Part shown: one piece after another, positions 1 to 8,627 of the stretch
How the letters are laid out: each line of letters opens with the position of its first letter
Position numbering within the stretch: the stretch's first letter is position 1
From: an uncultured bacterium
GTDB lineage: Bacteria; Bacillota; Clostridia; Lachnospirales; Lachnospiraceae
Length of the DNA: 64,000 nucleotides
Reading direction: 5' to 3'
Assembly: GCA_905214875.1 (NCBI GenBank)
Contig: CAJMNR010000007.1
Span: 1 to 64,000 of the forward strand
Position numbers and translations under genes: made by a program
The notes under the pieces: model-generated
The model's database searches: none
What the model was told of the DNA's origin: nothing
The model's input: the letters and a program-made list of their open reading frames with translations, nothing else

Positions 1-29
1 CGTTCCTTGACAAACGCAAAAGACGCGAG

Positions 30-52
30 AGTGTGTGGAACACACACTTTGT
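30..52 (+). terminator. Hairpin preceding repeat copy 1
   Basis: An 8-bp perfect stem (AGTGTGTG at 30-37, CACACACT at 41-48) with a GAA loop is followed by TTGTT. It resembles a weak intrinsic terminator of a gene left of the window. Its main interest is that a dispersed repeat begins directly after it. Confidence 0.5.
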
Positions 53-54
53 TC

Positions 55-144
55 CGCGGGCAACGAGCCCAAGCCCTGCTTGCATGACCTTGGCGACTGC
101 CGCATAAACGCGAGAAACTCGTAGAGCATGTTTCTTCTCGTTTA
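55..144 (+). repeat. Dispersed structured repeat, copy 1
   Basis: First of four copies of an approximately 90-nt repeat (others at 8628-8657 partial, 11647-11737, 33451-33540). Shared landmarks are GCAACGAGCC, CTGCTTGCATGACCTTGGCG and GTTTCTTCTCGTTTA. This copy is the most diverged: it has GAGCCCAAGCCC where the others have GAGCCAAAGTCC, and CGTAGAGCA where the others have CGCAGAGCG. It lies between a hairpin and the 3' end of the minus-strand propeller gene. The 3' half folds as AACG...GTTTCTTCTCGTT. Confidence 0.8.
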
Positions 145-151
145 TACCCCG

Positions 152-1612
152 CTAAAACAAACTATAGTTGTAAACACCGCAGCGGACTGGGTATTTTTTA
201 TTATTGAAAGTCCCGCAGCCAAAATAAAGTGAAGATTCATCGGCAACTAAGGAAGAGGCGATATGTGCGCCGGGTACTTGCAGATAATTAAGAAGATCGC
301 CAGTAGTTGCTGTATATGCAGTCAGATGGCCATTGGTGTTCCCAATCAGATAGACGTCATTACATAGGACACCTGAACTAGCTAAGAGAGACCCCTCTTC
401 TGTCTGTGCCCAGAGTTTCATAGCAGAGCAAGCATCCAGACAAACGACCGACATGGTACGAAGGTCTTCATAATATGAAGAAGTGGTCATTTTGCCATTG
501 TTGCACCCAAGCAGAATCTTTCCATCGCTTATAGATGCATTTGCCTTTAGAGGAAGAATAATTGGCAAATTGTCTGTGGTTACACTTCCAAGCGACATCT
601 TAATCTTTTTAAGAAGACAGCCGGTTACTCGGTTAATAATATAGTAATGGCCAGTATAGTCGGCAATTCCAATCGAAGGAATACGATCCTCCTCTTGATA
701 ATAATCAAAGATTTGAGGACCAGATGTAAATACGGTCGAAAACTTTTGAAAGAGCGAAGGAGGAAGCAGCTTATCTGATTCGGGATGGAAGTCCCAAATA
801 AAATCTCCTGTTTTATAATTTAATGCAACAAGTGAATTATTTAATACAGAAGGTGGGCGAGAATAGTTACTTCCCGTCGCAAGGTAGAGCATTCCCGTCT
901 TTGGACATAAAGAAAAAGAAGAGTAGATGCCTAATCCAGTAGCATGCGGCAAGTCCTCCGGCAGAAGGGAAGTAAGGTCAACCGTCCATGCAATCATTCC
1001 GGTAGAAGCTTTGATTGCAACTACCGAACCTTTTGTTGTAGGGGTGAATGGAAGGTCATTGGAGAGGGCATATTTTTTCGCAATCTGGTCGACACCACAA
1101 ATGCCAACATATAAAAGACCGTCAAAATAAAGCAGGTCAGCGAGGGCACAACCCCATTTTGAAGAGGAAATCGTATTACTATATAGAACTTTAGCGTGTT
1201 TGATATCAATTGCGAATAATTTAGAAGTCGCGCCATTATTAAGCGGTGTACCGGGCCGTCCACCACAACTTGTCAGATACCAGGTCTTTCCTACAATCAG
1301 TCCGCTTCCGGCAAAACCAGTCCACGGATAGGGAACGGAATAAAAGTCAGACTGAGTCAGACAAGGATTGTAAGTAGGAGGCGAATAAATATGAAGTTTC
1401 CAGAGAAGTTCCCCAGTGTATTTATTGACACAATATGCATTTCCACCCCAGTCAGTAAAATAAAGGCAGTCCCCGCGTACAATCGGATTGGAAGTAACAA
1501 CATATTTAGTTTTAAAGAACCATTTTAACCGAAGATTACACACGTTTTTTGATGTGATTTGGGAATTTGTTGCAACTGCATTATTGGTAATGTCTAAATC
1601 TATGTATTTCAT
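152..1612 (-). CDS. PQQ-type beta-propeller repeat protein
   Basis: A 486-residue protein made of repeated blade motifs of the type seen in PQQ-dependent dehydrogenases and BamB-like propellers. Visible examples are GDCLYFTDWGGNAYCVNKYTGELLW near the N-terminus (cited only as a region), KASTGMIAWTVDL, NYKTGDFIWDF and TATTGDLLNYL. Each carries a strand, then a D/N-x-x-TG turn, then a hydrophobic W/L strand. There is no signal peptide or lipobox, so a cytosolic location or non-classical export is possible. The dehydrogenase active-site residues cannot be identified with confidence, so enzyme activity should not be assumed. The ribosome site (AGGA) is weak. Repeat copy 1 lies just downstream of its stop. 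Confidence 0.75.
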   Translation of the reverse strand: MKYIDLDITNNAVATNSQITSKNVCNLRLKWFFKTKYVVTSNPIVRGDCLYFTDWGGNAYCVNKYTGELLWKLHIYSPPTYNPCLTQSDFYSVPYPWTGFAGSGLIVGKTWYLTSCGGRPGTPLNNGATSKLFAIDIKHAKVLYSNTISSSKWGCALADLLYFDGLLYVGICGVDQIAKKYALSNDLPFTPTTKGSVVAIKASTGMIAWTVDLTSLLPEDLPHATGLGIYSSFSLCPKTGMLYLATGSNYSRPPSVLNNSLVALNYKTGDFIWDFHPESDKLLPPSLFQKFSTVFTSGPQIFDYYQEEDRIPSIGIADYTGHYYIINRVTGCLLKKIKMSLGSVTTDNLPIILPLKANASISDGKILLGCNNGKMTTSSYYEDLRTMSVVCLDACSAMKLWAQTEEGSLLASSGVLCNDVYLIGNTNGHLTAYTATTGDLLNYLQVPGAHIASSLVADESSLYFGCGTFNNKKYPVRCGVYNYSLF

Positions 1613-1881
1613 CGCAAAATCCTAATACTGCTTTTTATTCATTATATCGAGGAGATCTTTGGTTTAGAAGTTTTAACTGCGATTATTATGTCAGTCTTAA
1701 TTGGAGTATTGGAATTCGACTTGGCAGCGAAACACCGGAAACAATGGTATGACATGGATTGTTGATTGGGGTTCGCGTACCTTTGTGGGAGTGAGATTGC
1801 TTTTTAGAAAAATACTGAAGTATTTCGAAATATATATTGTTGAAAGTTGAGATATTTTCTAAAAAGCAATCAATGATTTTG

Positions 1882-2745
1882 TTATTTGAAATGTTTTTTG
1901 AAGTCGTAGGAGATGGTTTGGATGTAGGTGTGTTCTTTGATTAGGTGGTTTAGGATTTTGTAGAAGAGTGGTGGTAGTTTGGTTTTGATTTCAGTTGGGA
2001 AGAGTGGGGTGTCGTTGGTATTGATTGTTTCGAGCAAACCTAAGAAGTTGGAATTGGTTGTAATGAATTCGTAAAAGCTTGTCATTAGGTTGTTTCGATT
2101 TAGTCGGCAGTAAATAGTAGAAAGCTGATAGTTGATAGAGTTAAAGCTATTTGCATAATCGGTTAAGAGAGCCTTTGTCTTCTGAGGAAGATCATTTTCT
2201 AGCGGTGAGATCGTTGCAATGATCGAAGTATGCTGTGCACCGATTAGACTCCAAAAATAAATGTTATTGTAGATGCATTCCATATTGGTCTGGATATATG
2301 TATTGGTTTTATAAGTCGTATTGATTACGACTGAAGAATTAGGCTTGTTTACAATAAAGCCGAGCGGGCGGAAAAGGTCAGCGACATACTGCCCCTCATA
2401 TATAACATGATATACAAGCTCATAAAGAATTGGATAGGCATTGAATCCTTCGAATTTGAGCCGTTGGAGTAAGAATAAGAAGTCTTGGTTTAACGCAAGA
2501 AATTGCTTTAAAAGCAATTTGATTTGTTTTGACGTATGGGTGCAGTTTGACTTCTGATAAATCCTTTGAAACGAGTCGTAAAGTTCTTGTAACTTTTCTT
2601 GAAAACTTACTTGTAAAATGGCTCCAGAGCCTTCATAACCATGTAGGAGAACGTCAATATGTTCATAGGAATTCTCCGACCAAAATTGGATGGTATTTAT
2701 GATTAAGGAATCAGTAAACGTATTACAACAGTTGATAAAATCCAT
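1882..2745 (-). CDS. DUF2935-family helical protein
   Basis: A 287-residue, all-helical protein with two tandem halves. Each half begins with an FW-S-x3-x-H motif: IQFWSENSYEHIDVLL near residue 20 and FWSLIGAQHTSIIA near residue 145. Further conserved Glu/His positions lie in YHVIYEGQYVAD and NHLIKEHTYIQT. This layout matches DUF2935, whose members form a pair of four-helix bundles likely to bind metal. Function is not established. The gene has a good GGAGGA ribosome site and is followed by 130 bp of AT-rich spacer before the next minus-strand start. The family call comes from motif memory, not a search. Confidence 0.65.
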   Translation of the reverse strand: MDFINCCNTFTDSLIINTIQFWSENSYEHIDVLLHGYEGSGAILQVSFQEKLQELYDSFQRIYQKSNCTHTSKQIKLLLKQFLALNQDFLFLLQRLKFEGFNAYPILYELVYHVIYEGQYVADLFRPLGFIVNKPNSSVVINTTYKTNTYIQTNMECIYNNIYFWSLIGAQHTSIIATISPLENDLPQKTKALLTDYANSFNSINYQLSTIYCRLNRNNLMTSFYEFITTNSNFLGLLETINTNDTPLFPTEIKTKLPPLFYKILNHLIKEHTYIQTISYDFKKHFK

Positions 2746-2932
2746 AAATTCCTCCTAAAAAATAAGTGGGCTACAAAATTATATGAAATTGTCAGGCTTC
2801 CTATGAGTGGACAAACTATTTTTTCGGCTATACTAAGGATTGTTAAGTTGAACAGAGTATGATAGAATATTATCTTAAATCACAAAGTATCGATTGATAC
2901 TTATTATTTATAGCGAATGGAGAATCATAACA

Positions 2933-3280
2933 ATGGAACATTTACCAAATTGCCCAAAATGTAATTCAGAATATACTTATGAAGATGGAAGCCTTTATGT
3001 TTGCCCAGAATGTGCACATGAATGGTCTCAAACAGCAGTAGAAACTGCTGAGGACTCCGATGTAATCAAAGATGTAAACGGAAACGTATTACAAGATGGA
3101 GATTCCGTAACAGTTGTTAAAGACTTAAAAGTAAAAGGAAGTTCTTCTTCTATCAAAATCGGAACGAAAGTTAAGAACATCCGTTTAGTACCAGATGCAG
3201 ATGATGGTCATAACATCGACTGTAAAATTGATGGTTTCGGAGCAATGAAGTTAAAATCATCCGTAGTAAAAAAAGCTTAA
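2933..3280 (+). CDS. yjdM: YjdM/PhnA-type zinc-ribbon protein
   Basis: A 115-residue protein with an N-terminal zinc ribbon (NCPKCNSEYTYEDG, then CPECAHEW) and a C-terminal YjdM/PhnA barrel domain (DVNGNVLQDGDSVTVVKDLKVKG, IKIGTKVKNIRL). This is the whole usual family length. The family was once linked to alkylphosphonate use, but its role is unproven. The ATG at 2933 is preferred over the upstream frame extension because of a GGAG ribosome site at about 2919. A strong terminator follows at once, so the gene is monocistronic. Confidence 0.9.
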   Translation: MEHLPNCPKCNSEYTYEDGSLYVCPECAHEWSQTAVETAEDSDVIKDVNGNVLQDGDSVTVVKDLKVKGSSSSIKIGTKVKNIRLVPDADDGHNIDCKIDGFGAMKLKSSVVKKA

Positions 3281-3330
3281 TAAAATGGAGGGCGTGCATA
3301 CGCAGTATTGCACGACCCTCCATTTTATAT
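3281..3330 (+). terminator. Intrinsic terminator of yjdM
   Basis: A 12-bp perfect outer stem (TAAAATGGAGGG / CCCTCCATTTTA) encloses GTGC/GCAC. The A-rich and T-rich flanks make it usable in both directions. Confidence 0.85.
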
Positions 3331-3479
3331 TGTTGAGATTTTTATATCTTATTTGACTAAAAAGGCTAAAGAATGATATGACAGTAGATGGAATAACACA
3401 TTGTCTTCTTTTTTCTACAAAAATATAATTTGTTTAATAGATAGAAATATCTAATGAATAAAAGAGGAAGGACTTTGGG

Positions 3480-4994
3480 GTGGTACAAATGGCTAAGTTA
3501 ATGATTCAGGAAGAAAAAAAGGTTGGTACGATTCAGCCGGAGGTATACGGGCATTTTTCGGAACATCTTGGTAGAGGCATTTATGAGGGGATTTTCGTTG
3601 GAGAGGAATCTGAGATTCCGAATACCAATGGTATGAGAAATGATGTGGTAAACGCGCTGAAAGAGATGAAAGTACCTGTACTTCGATGGCCAGGAGGCTG
3701 TTTTGCAGATGAATATCATTGGATGGATGGAATTGGGCCAAAGGAAAAGAGAAAGAAGATGATCAATACCCATTGGGGTGGAGTAACGGAAGATAATAGC
3801 TTCGGAACCCATGAGTATTTTGAATTATGTAGGCAGTTAGGATGCAAGACTTACATCAATGGCAATGTAGGAAGCGGCACAGCAAGAGAAATGTCGGAAT
3901 GGATGGAATATATGACATTTAACGGCGTTTCCCCAATGGCAGAGTTAAGAAAGCAAAATGGACATGAGGAGCCTTGGAAGGTAGATTATTTTGGTGTTGG
4001 AAATGAAAGTTGGGGCTGTGGTGGCAATATGACGCCACAATATTATGGCAATCTATATCGTAGATACCAGACTTACATAAGAAATTATAACGACCAAAGC
4101 TCGGTGAAAAAAATCTGCTGTGGAGCTAATATAGATGATTATCATTGGACGAATACCGTATTAGAAACGACGTATGACCATTCGCCAGAAGTGTGTCATG
4201 GATTTATGGATGGTTTGTCCTTGCACTATTATGTAGTTCCAAATGACTGGGAGCATAAGGGAGAAGCTACTCAATTTTCAAAAGCAGACTACTATAAGAC
4301 GCTTTCGAAAGCCATTTACATAGAAGAATTAATCAACCGCCACGGCACTATTATGGACAAATATGACCCAGAGAAAAAAATTGGATTAATGATCGATGAA
4401 TGGGGATGCTGGTTTGACGTGGAGAAGGGAACCAACCCAGGATTTTTATATCAGCAGAATACGATGCGTGATGCATTGGTGGCAGCAGTCACATTAAATA
4501 TCTTCAATAAGCATTGCGACAGAGTGAAGATGGCCAATATCGCACAGATGGTAAATGTATTGCAGTCTGTAATTTTGACAGAAGGAAATAAGATGGTTCT
4601 AACGCCGACGTATTATGTATATAAGATGTTTCGTGAACATCAGGGAGCAGAATTACTAGAGAGCAGTATGGTCGGCACAGAAAGCATAGGAGAAGAGGAA
4701 ATATACAAGGTGGACAATCTGCATGAGTCAGTTTCTATTAATGAAGACGGAACGATTACAATTACGATTGCTCATCTTGATTTGGAAAACTCAAAAAATC
4801 TTACGATTGAGTTCTTAAAGAAATGTCCAGAGAAGGTAGAGGCTGTTACTTTGACAGGAGAAATGCAGGCGTGCAATACATTTGAAGAAAGCGATGTAGT
4901 AGAGCCTGTGGAATTTAGTGAGTATTCCATAGAGAAAAATCAGATTATTGCAACACTTCCACCATGCAGTGTTACTGTATTTCGGGTAAAATAA
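3480..4994 (+). CDS. GH51 alpha-L-arabinofuranosidase (stand-alone)
   Basis: A 504-residue retaining arabinofuranosidase that removes terminal arabinose from arabinan, arabinoxylan or their oligosaccharides. The (beta/alpha)8 barrel carries the acid/base Glu in GVGNESWG (about E176) and the nucleophile Glu in MIDEWGCW (about E307), followed by the usual C-terminal beta-domain. There is no signal peptide, so it acts on imported oligosaccharides. The GTG at 3480 is chosen because AGGAAGG lies about 10 nt upstream; an ATG three codons later (3489) is the alternative. Unlike the second GH51 at 18459, it is not linked to a transporter. The next small gene overlaps its stop codon. Confidence 0.93.
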   Translation: MVQMAKLMIQEEKKVGTIQPEVYGHFSEHLGRGIYEGIFVGEESEIPNTNGMRNDVVNALKEMKVPVLRWPGGCFADEYHWMDGIGPKEKRKKMINTHWGGVTEDNSFGTHEYFELCRQLGCKTYINGNVGSGTAREMSEWMEYMTFNGVSPMAELRKQNGHEEPWKVDYFGVGNESWGCGGNMTPQYYGNLYRRYQTYIRNYNDQSSVKKICCGANIDDYHWTNTVLETTYDHSPEVCHGFMDGLSLHYYVVPNDWEHKGEATQFSKADYYKTLSKAIYIEELINRHGTIMDKYDPEKKIGLMIDEWGCWFDVEKGTNPGFLYQQNTMRDALVAAVTLNIFNKHCDRVKMANIAQMVNVLQSVILTEGNKMVLTPTYYVYKMFREHQGAELLESSMVGTESIGEEEIYKVDNLHESVSINEDGTITITIAHLDLENSKNLTIEFLKKCPEKVEAVTLTGEMQACNTFEESDVVEPVEFSEYSIEKNQIIATLPPCSVTVFRVK

Positions 4995-5242
4995 TGGCAC
5001 AAAGATACTGCAGGAAATGTCTCTTAGAAGAGATGGACGAAGAGGACTATTATAAAAAAGTACATATCTACATTGAGAATCTGGATCAGGAACTTAAGGT
5101 GGACCAAGACGAGTATGAACGAAGGCTTAAGGTATGTAAAGCCTGCGACTGGCTGACAGACGCCATGTGTCGGGCGTGTGGCTGCTTCGTTGAAATGAGA
5201 GGAATTATGCGAAAGAATCATTGTCCATACGACAAGTGGTAG
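4994..5242 (+). CDS. Small Cys-rich DUF6171-like protein
   Basis: An 82-residue protein with paired cysteines at each end (YCRKCLLEE; VCKACDW; MCRACGCFVEMR; HCPYDKW), probably a zinc or iron-sulfur fold. The middle is charged and helical. It resembles the DUF6171 family found in Lachnospiraceae. The ATG overlaps the last base of the GH51 stop (TAATG), which suggests translational coupling and explains the weak ribosome site. A strong hairpin terminator follows. Function unknown. Confidence 0.7.
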   Translation: MAQRYCRKCLLEEMDEEDYYKKVHIYIENLDQELKVDQDEYERRLKVCKACDWLTDAMCRACGCFVEMRGIMRKNHCPYDKW

Positions 5243-5262
5243 AGAAAGAATAAAATACATAT

Positions 5263-5304
5263 AAAAAAGTGCTCAGTGGCTATTAAAGCCTTGAGCACTT
5301 TTTT
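5263..5304. terminator. Bidirectional terminator
   Basis: AAAAAAGTGCTCA (5263-5275) pairs perfectly with TGAGCACTTTTTT (5292-5304), with an inner GGCT/AGCC pair. It sits between convergent genes and serves both. Confidence 0.9.
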
Positions 5305-5315
5305 GCTGGTTAAAC

Positions 5316-5924
5316 TTATTTGAAAATTCCGAAAGGCTTTCCTACTGGTAAGAAAGTTTTTCCGAAATGTGTATTTAATACAGCAGCACCGCAGCCATAG
5401 AAAGAAACGATTGCGATTGCTAATTCAGAGTATGCAGCAAGCATATGAGTTGCGTGTTCTGCAATTCCGAAAGAAGATAATGTTAAACCGATGAATAAGA
5501 AATCGATTAATACAAAGATTGTAAATAATACTTTGTGAGTTTCCATTGCACCGATTGTCATAAAGATAGTAAATACTAAATATCCAAGGTATGCAAAACC
5601 TAATTGTTTTGCGTCAACGCTAGAAGCTAATGCTTCTCCAAAAACGCCATTTTGAATTAACCAAGTAAATCCAACTGCATACCAGAAGAATGCGTAAGCA
5701 CCGAATGCTGTTGCTCCAAACGTGTTGTTATGTTTAAAGTCATTAATAGATGCCATTAACTGAGCACTAGCGCCTAAAAAGATCGCCCATGGTAAAACCA
5801 AAGATACACCAGAAGTAATCCCAAGTTTTTGAGAAGAAGCAACTAATGTAATGATTGCTAAACCGAAAAGTCCTAAAGCGGAAGGGTCAGCAGTAACTAC
5901 TTTAACTTTTGTTTCATTATTCAC
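5316..5924 (-). CDS. satP: Acetate/succinate transporter (GPR1/FUN34/YaaH family)
   Basis: A 202-residue, six-helix membrane protein. It has the family signature near the N-terminus (ADPSALGLFGLA, matching NPxPLGL) and conserved SINDFKHNNTFGATAFGAYAFFW (a region near residue 60). Relatives such as SatP are anion channels or proton symporters for acetate and succinate. In a fermentative clostridium it may serve acetate efflux or re-uptake. The ribosome site is GGAGG and the ATG start is well placed. It stands alone between a terminator and the divergent HD-GYP gene. Confidence 0.88.
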   Translation of the reverse strand: MNNETKVKVVTADPSALGLFGLAIITLVASSQKLGITSGVSLVLPWAIFLGASAQLMASINDFKHNNTFGATAFGAYAFFWYAVGFTWLIQNGVFGEALASSVDAKQLGFAYLGYLVFTIFMTIGAMETHKVLFTIFVLIDFLFIGLTLSSFGIAEHATHMLAAYSELAIAIVSFYGCGAAVLNTHFGKTFLPVGKPFGIFK

Positions 5925-6087
5925 AAATAAATCCTCCTAAAAATAAAATGCTTTCCCATGATAGCATATTGGACGACAAAATAAATTATAAAAATACTGG
6001 AAACTACAGGATATTACAAAAATTGTATTGTCAGAAAAAAATATCTCAACTATAATGGACAAGAAAATACGGAGAAAAGGTGAAAAA

Positions 6088-7305
6088 ATGGGAGAAATAC
6101 CTAACTATAGCCAATTTACAAAGAAACGGAACACAAAAGAAGTAAACAACCTTATTTTAAGAATAATGTGGAGTTTGCTATGTATCCCTTTGATGGTAAT
6201 GCTGCTATCTTTATTGAATGTATTTAAAATAAGCTGGAAGTATTCGTTCAATTGGTTTTGGGTTTGCGTAGTAATTAATATAATCTTAGTTGGACTAAAG
6301 AAAACAAAACTGTCAGAAGAAGTCTTGAAATACATATATATGATTGCATTTGAAGCTGTTATCATGGTTGTAGCGACAGAAGCATTAATGGGAATCTACA
6401 GTACGTATATTTTAGTTCCTATTGTTAGCTGCGCATATTTGGATAAGAAATTTACAGGAAGAATTTCTATAATATGTTATATCATGATGCTCGTTGCACT
6501 GTATTTCCGTTCAAAAGAAGCGATAATCGTAGATTATAAAGACTATGACAGAATGCAATGGTTTATTTCATATGCTAGTGGTTATACATTGGAATACATT
6601 GCATTGACATGGGGAATTAGGCTGCTTAGCATAAGAACGCAGAATTTCCTTATGAGTCTTACAGAACACAATCAGAAAATTATTTCCATGCAGCAGCATA
6701 CGATTGGAAGTTTTGCAGACCTTATTGAGTCGAGAGATGACAGCACAGGTCAGCACGTTAAGAGAACAAGTAATATTGTATCGGTCATTGTTAATGGAAT
6801 GAAAGAGCAGGGAATCTATAAGGAGCAAATGACAAATGAGTTTTGTGATCTGCTTTGTCAGGCAGCACCACTTCACGATATTGGGAAAATTAAAATACCA
6901 GATAGTATTCTTTGCAAGCCAGGAAAGCTGACTGACGAAGAATTTGAAATGATTAAAACACATACGACTGCAGGGGCAGAGATTATTTCTAAGTCACTGA
7001 CAGAGCTTGAAGAAGAAGAGTTTATCCAAATGGCTAAGGACATCGCATTATATCATCATGAAAAATGGGATGGAACAGGGTATCCGACTGGAATATCTAA
7101 AGATGAGATACCGATTAGCGCCAGAGTAATGGCGGTAGCAGATGTCTTTGATGCGCTGATTACGAAACGTTGCTATAAAGATGCAATTGGAATAAATGAA
7201 GCATTTGGCATCATCGAAGAGGGGAGGGGAACACACTTCGATCCGCTAATTGTAGACGTTTTTCTCGGCCAAAAAGAGACTTTAATTAACATGTTAGGAA
7301 TGTAA
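6088..7305 (+). CDS. Membrane HD-GYP c-di-GMP phosphodiesterase
   Basis: A 405-residue protein with about five or six N-terminal membrane helices (residues 30-190), a short coil, and a C-terminal HD-GYP domain. Visible catalytic motifs are QHVKRTSNIV, LHDIGKIKIP (H263-D264), the HHEKWDGTGYP segment (G-Y-P at about 331-333), and VADVFDAL. HD-GYP proteins hydrolyse c-di-GMP to pGpG or GMP. The ATG at 6088 is preferred because AAAGGTG lies 6 nt upstream; longer TTG/ATG options have no ribosome site. The N-terminal segment may sense a membrane or extracellular cue. A c-di-GMP-I riboswitch begins about 100 nt downstream of its stop. Confidence 0.9.
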   Translation: MGEIPNYSQFTKKRNTKEVNNLILRIMWSLLCIPLMVMLLSLLNVFKISWKYSFNWFWVCVVINIILVGLKKTKLSEEVLKYIYMIAFEAVIMVVATEALMGIYSTYILVPIVSCAYLDKKFTGRISIICYIMMLVALYFRSKEAIIVDYKDYDRMQWFISYASGYTLEYIALTWGIRLLSIRTQNFLMSLTEHNQKIISMQQHTIGSFADLIESRDDSTGQHVKRTSNIVSVIVNGMKEQGIYKEQMTNEFCDLLCQAAPLHDIGKIKIPDSILCKPGKLTDEEFEMIKTHTTAGAEIISKSLTELEEEEFIQMAKDIALYHHEKWDGTGYPTGISKDEIPISARVMAVADVFDALITKRCYKDAIGINEAFGIIEEGRGTHFDPLIVDVFLGQKETLINMLGM

Positions 7306-7354
7306 TGGAGAAAATCTGGCAAAATTTTTCAGTATAATAGGTATATAGTCCTAT

Positions 7355-7383
7355 TTGCAAATTGAAAATATATGTGCTATAAT
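7355..7383 (+). promoter_or_regulatory. Promoter for riboswitch-led RNA
   Basis: A near-consensus vegetative promoter: TTGCAA (7355-7360), a 17-bp spacer, TATAAT (7378-7383). Transcription should start near 7390, just ahead of the aptamer. Confidence 0.8.
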
Positions 7384-7403
7384 CCATTTGTAACAATTAA
7401 ATA

Positions 7404-7480
7404 GGCAAACCTAGGAAAACCTAGGGACGCAAAGCTATAGGGACTAACGCATCGATAGATGCTATGTCAGCCAGTTGCCA
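7404..7480 (+). promoter_or_regulatory. c-di-GMP-I (GEMM-I) riboswitch aptamer
   Basis: The sequence has the GEMM-I hallmarks. P1 pairs GGCAA (7404-7408) with TTGCC (7475-7479). P2 is a CCTAGG/CCTAGG stem with a GAAA-type tetraloop that normally docks into P3. The GGGACGCAAAGCTATAGGG core and the ATGTCAGCCAG segment follow. The aptamer binds cyclic di-GMP. The putative terminator at 7536-7600 would be its expression platform. No credible open reading frame follows; the controlled output appears to be a long structured RNA. Confidence 0.93.
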
Positions 7481-7535
7481 AAGAGTACATCATACTTTTT
7501 GTTTATTTCTAGATTTTTATGAAAATAACAATTCA

Positions 7536-7600
7536 GAGAGTGTATAGAACTTAGGTTAACGTTAGGCATAACACCCCAAGTTTTTACATTCTCTTTTTTT
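7536..7600 (+). terminator. Riboswitch-linked terminator
   Basis: GAGAGTGTA (7536-7544) pairs with TACATTCTC (7585-7593), and inner AACTT (7548-7552) with AAGTT (7578-7582). Seven Ts follow at once. Termination here would give a leader of about 210 nt. Whether c-di-GMP promotes or prevents the hairpin cannot be read from sequence alone. Confidence 0.7.
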
Positions 7601-8627
7601 ATGTACATCTCGGCAAATGCGTTGGATACGTATCTTTTTGAGGGAAAAGAATGTATCGAACTATCTCTAAGCTGCGCCAGCTGCGGTGTAGGCTTCACCC
7701 ATCGTTTGGTTAAGGGAAAACGATTCATAAAGCATCTGAGAATTGTTGGCGATTACGAGTGGAGGCGAAGACAAACAGTCTTTTCTATCACACGCAACTA
7801 AAGGCCGTGAAAGTAGTTTTCAGAAAGCTTTAGACAACACTATAAAGTTTGACACATTGTGGGAGATGTGACAAATGATATGTGTTAGGGAATGGAAAGA
7901 GATTTAGTACGCATTGTGAATTACGAACTTTTTAAGTTCAATAAAAGAATGAAGTAGTTAAGGTTTCAATGAAACAAATACAAATTTGCTATTTTAGGCA
8001 GCAGATAAGTCTTGCTGGTAAAATAGAAATTTACGTTTCAAAGAACCGCACATGAGAATCTTATTTTGCTATATAGGAAGTTGAAGTATTTCCTTGCAAA
8101 ATAAGAAACGTGTATGTTTATGTTTGCTTGGGACGCAAACAAAGATTTTACTAGGAGTAGGGGAGTGCTCATAGAAATCATAATGAGGCGGAAAAAGGCA
8201 AAGCGAAGTTAATCATTAGCGGGGGCGATGATTTAACTGTAGCTTATGACTTTGGTAACAGTAATGCTTCAAGAGTTAAGACCTCGTGGGAAGGGTCTTA
8301 ATCATATAAAGGATGGATTGCCATATAGCCAAATGTCTCTTCATTTGACAGCCGAAAATTGTAAGAGATACATGCGAATAGGGAATCGTTATGTAGGTTA
8401 TATTTCGACTGAATTAGGAATTATGATGTCAAAACGGTAATTCAATCAAGTATCTCGAGGGAGTAAATCAGTTATGATTTAGTAGATACGAAAAGAGTCC
8501 TGTATTGAAGTGGAGCTATTACTGGAATCATAGTATAGCTGGAAGAATAATTAATAAGGCAGAGTATATTAATTATATATTGGGTTAGAAAAAGCTCGTT
8601 GGTGTGGGGACACCAACGAGCTTTTTT
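7601..8627 (+). ncRNA. Long structured noncoding RNA candidate
   Basis: About 1 kb without a credible protein gene: the only open frames (66 and 64 codons) lack ribosome sites. It is dense in strong inverted repeats. Examples are GAACTT/AAGTTC (7925-7939), CTATTTTA/TAAAATAG with inner CAGCA/TGCTG (7989-8026), CTTATTTTGC/GCAAAATAAG with inner AGGAA/TTCCT (8060-8105), GTTTGC/GCAAAC (8122-8140), AGTTAATCAT/ATGATTTAACT (8207-8238), TTAAGACC/GGTCTTAA (8276-8301), CAAATG/CATTTG (8330-8347), TAAATCA/TGATTTA (8464-8481) and ATAATTAATA/TATTAATTAT (8547-8576). It ends at a strong terminator. It lies downstream of the c-di-GMP riboswitch terminator with no obvious separate promoter, so read-through would make it a c-di-GMP-controlled RNA. 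I cannot match it to OLE, GOLLD, ROOL, HEARO, or group I or II introns from memory. Confidence 0.65.
8589..8627 (+). terminator. Strong terminator of the long RNA
   Basis: AAAAAGCTCGTTGGTG (8589-8604) pairs perfectly with CACCAACGAGCTTTTT (8611-8626) around a TGGGGA loop and ends in six Ts. It would also stop the opposite strand. Confidence 0.92.

Noticed and set aside
1613..1881. A small gene or regulatory RNA between the propeller and DUF2935 genes.
   Set aside because: AT-rich, no frame with a ribosome site; only a weak TTTAGAAAA/TTTTCTAAA inverted pair, which may be a terminator.
7601..7801. A 66-codon plus-strand frame directly after the riboswitch terminator, with a CASCG segment.
   Set aside because: No ribosome site (a run of Ts precedes the ATG) and strong hairpins cross it. 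It is treated as part of the noncoding RNA.
8246..8440. A 64-codon plus-strand frame inside the structured region.
   Set aside because: No Shine-Dalgarno; overlaps two strong hairpins (8276-8301, 8330-8347); composition not protein-like.
7601..8627. Group I or group II intron, as in the known c-di-GMP-II plus group I ribozyme tandem.
   Set aside because: No recognisable group I P/Q/R/S core or group II domain V (AGC triad with GAAA-capped hairpin), and the aptamer is class I, not class II. A model search is still needed.
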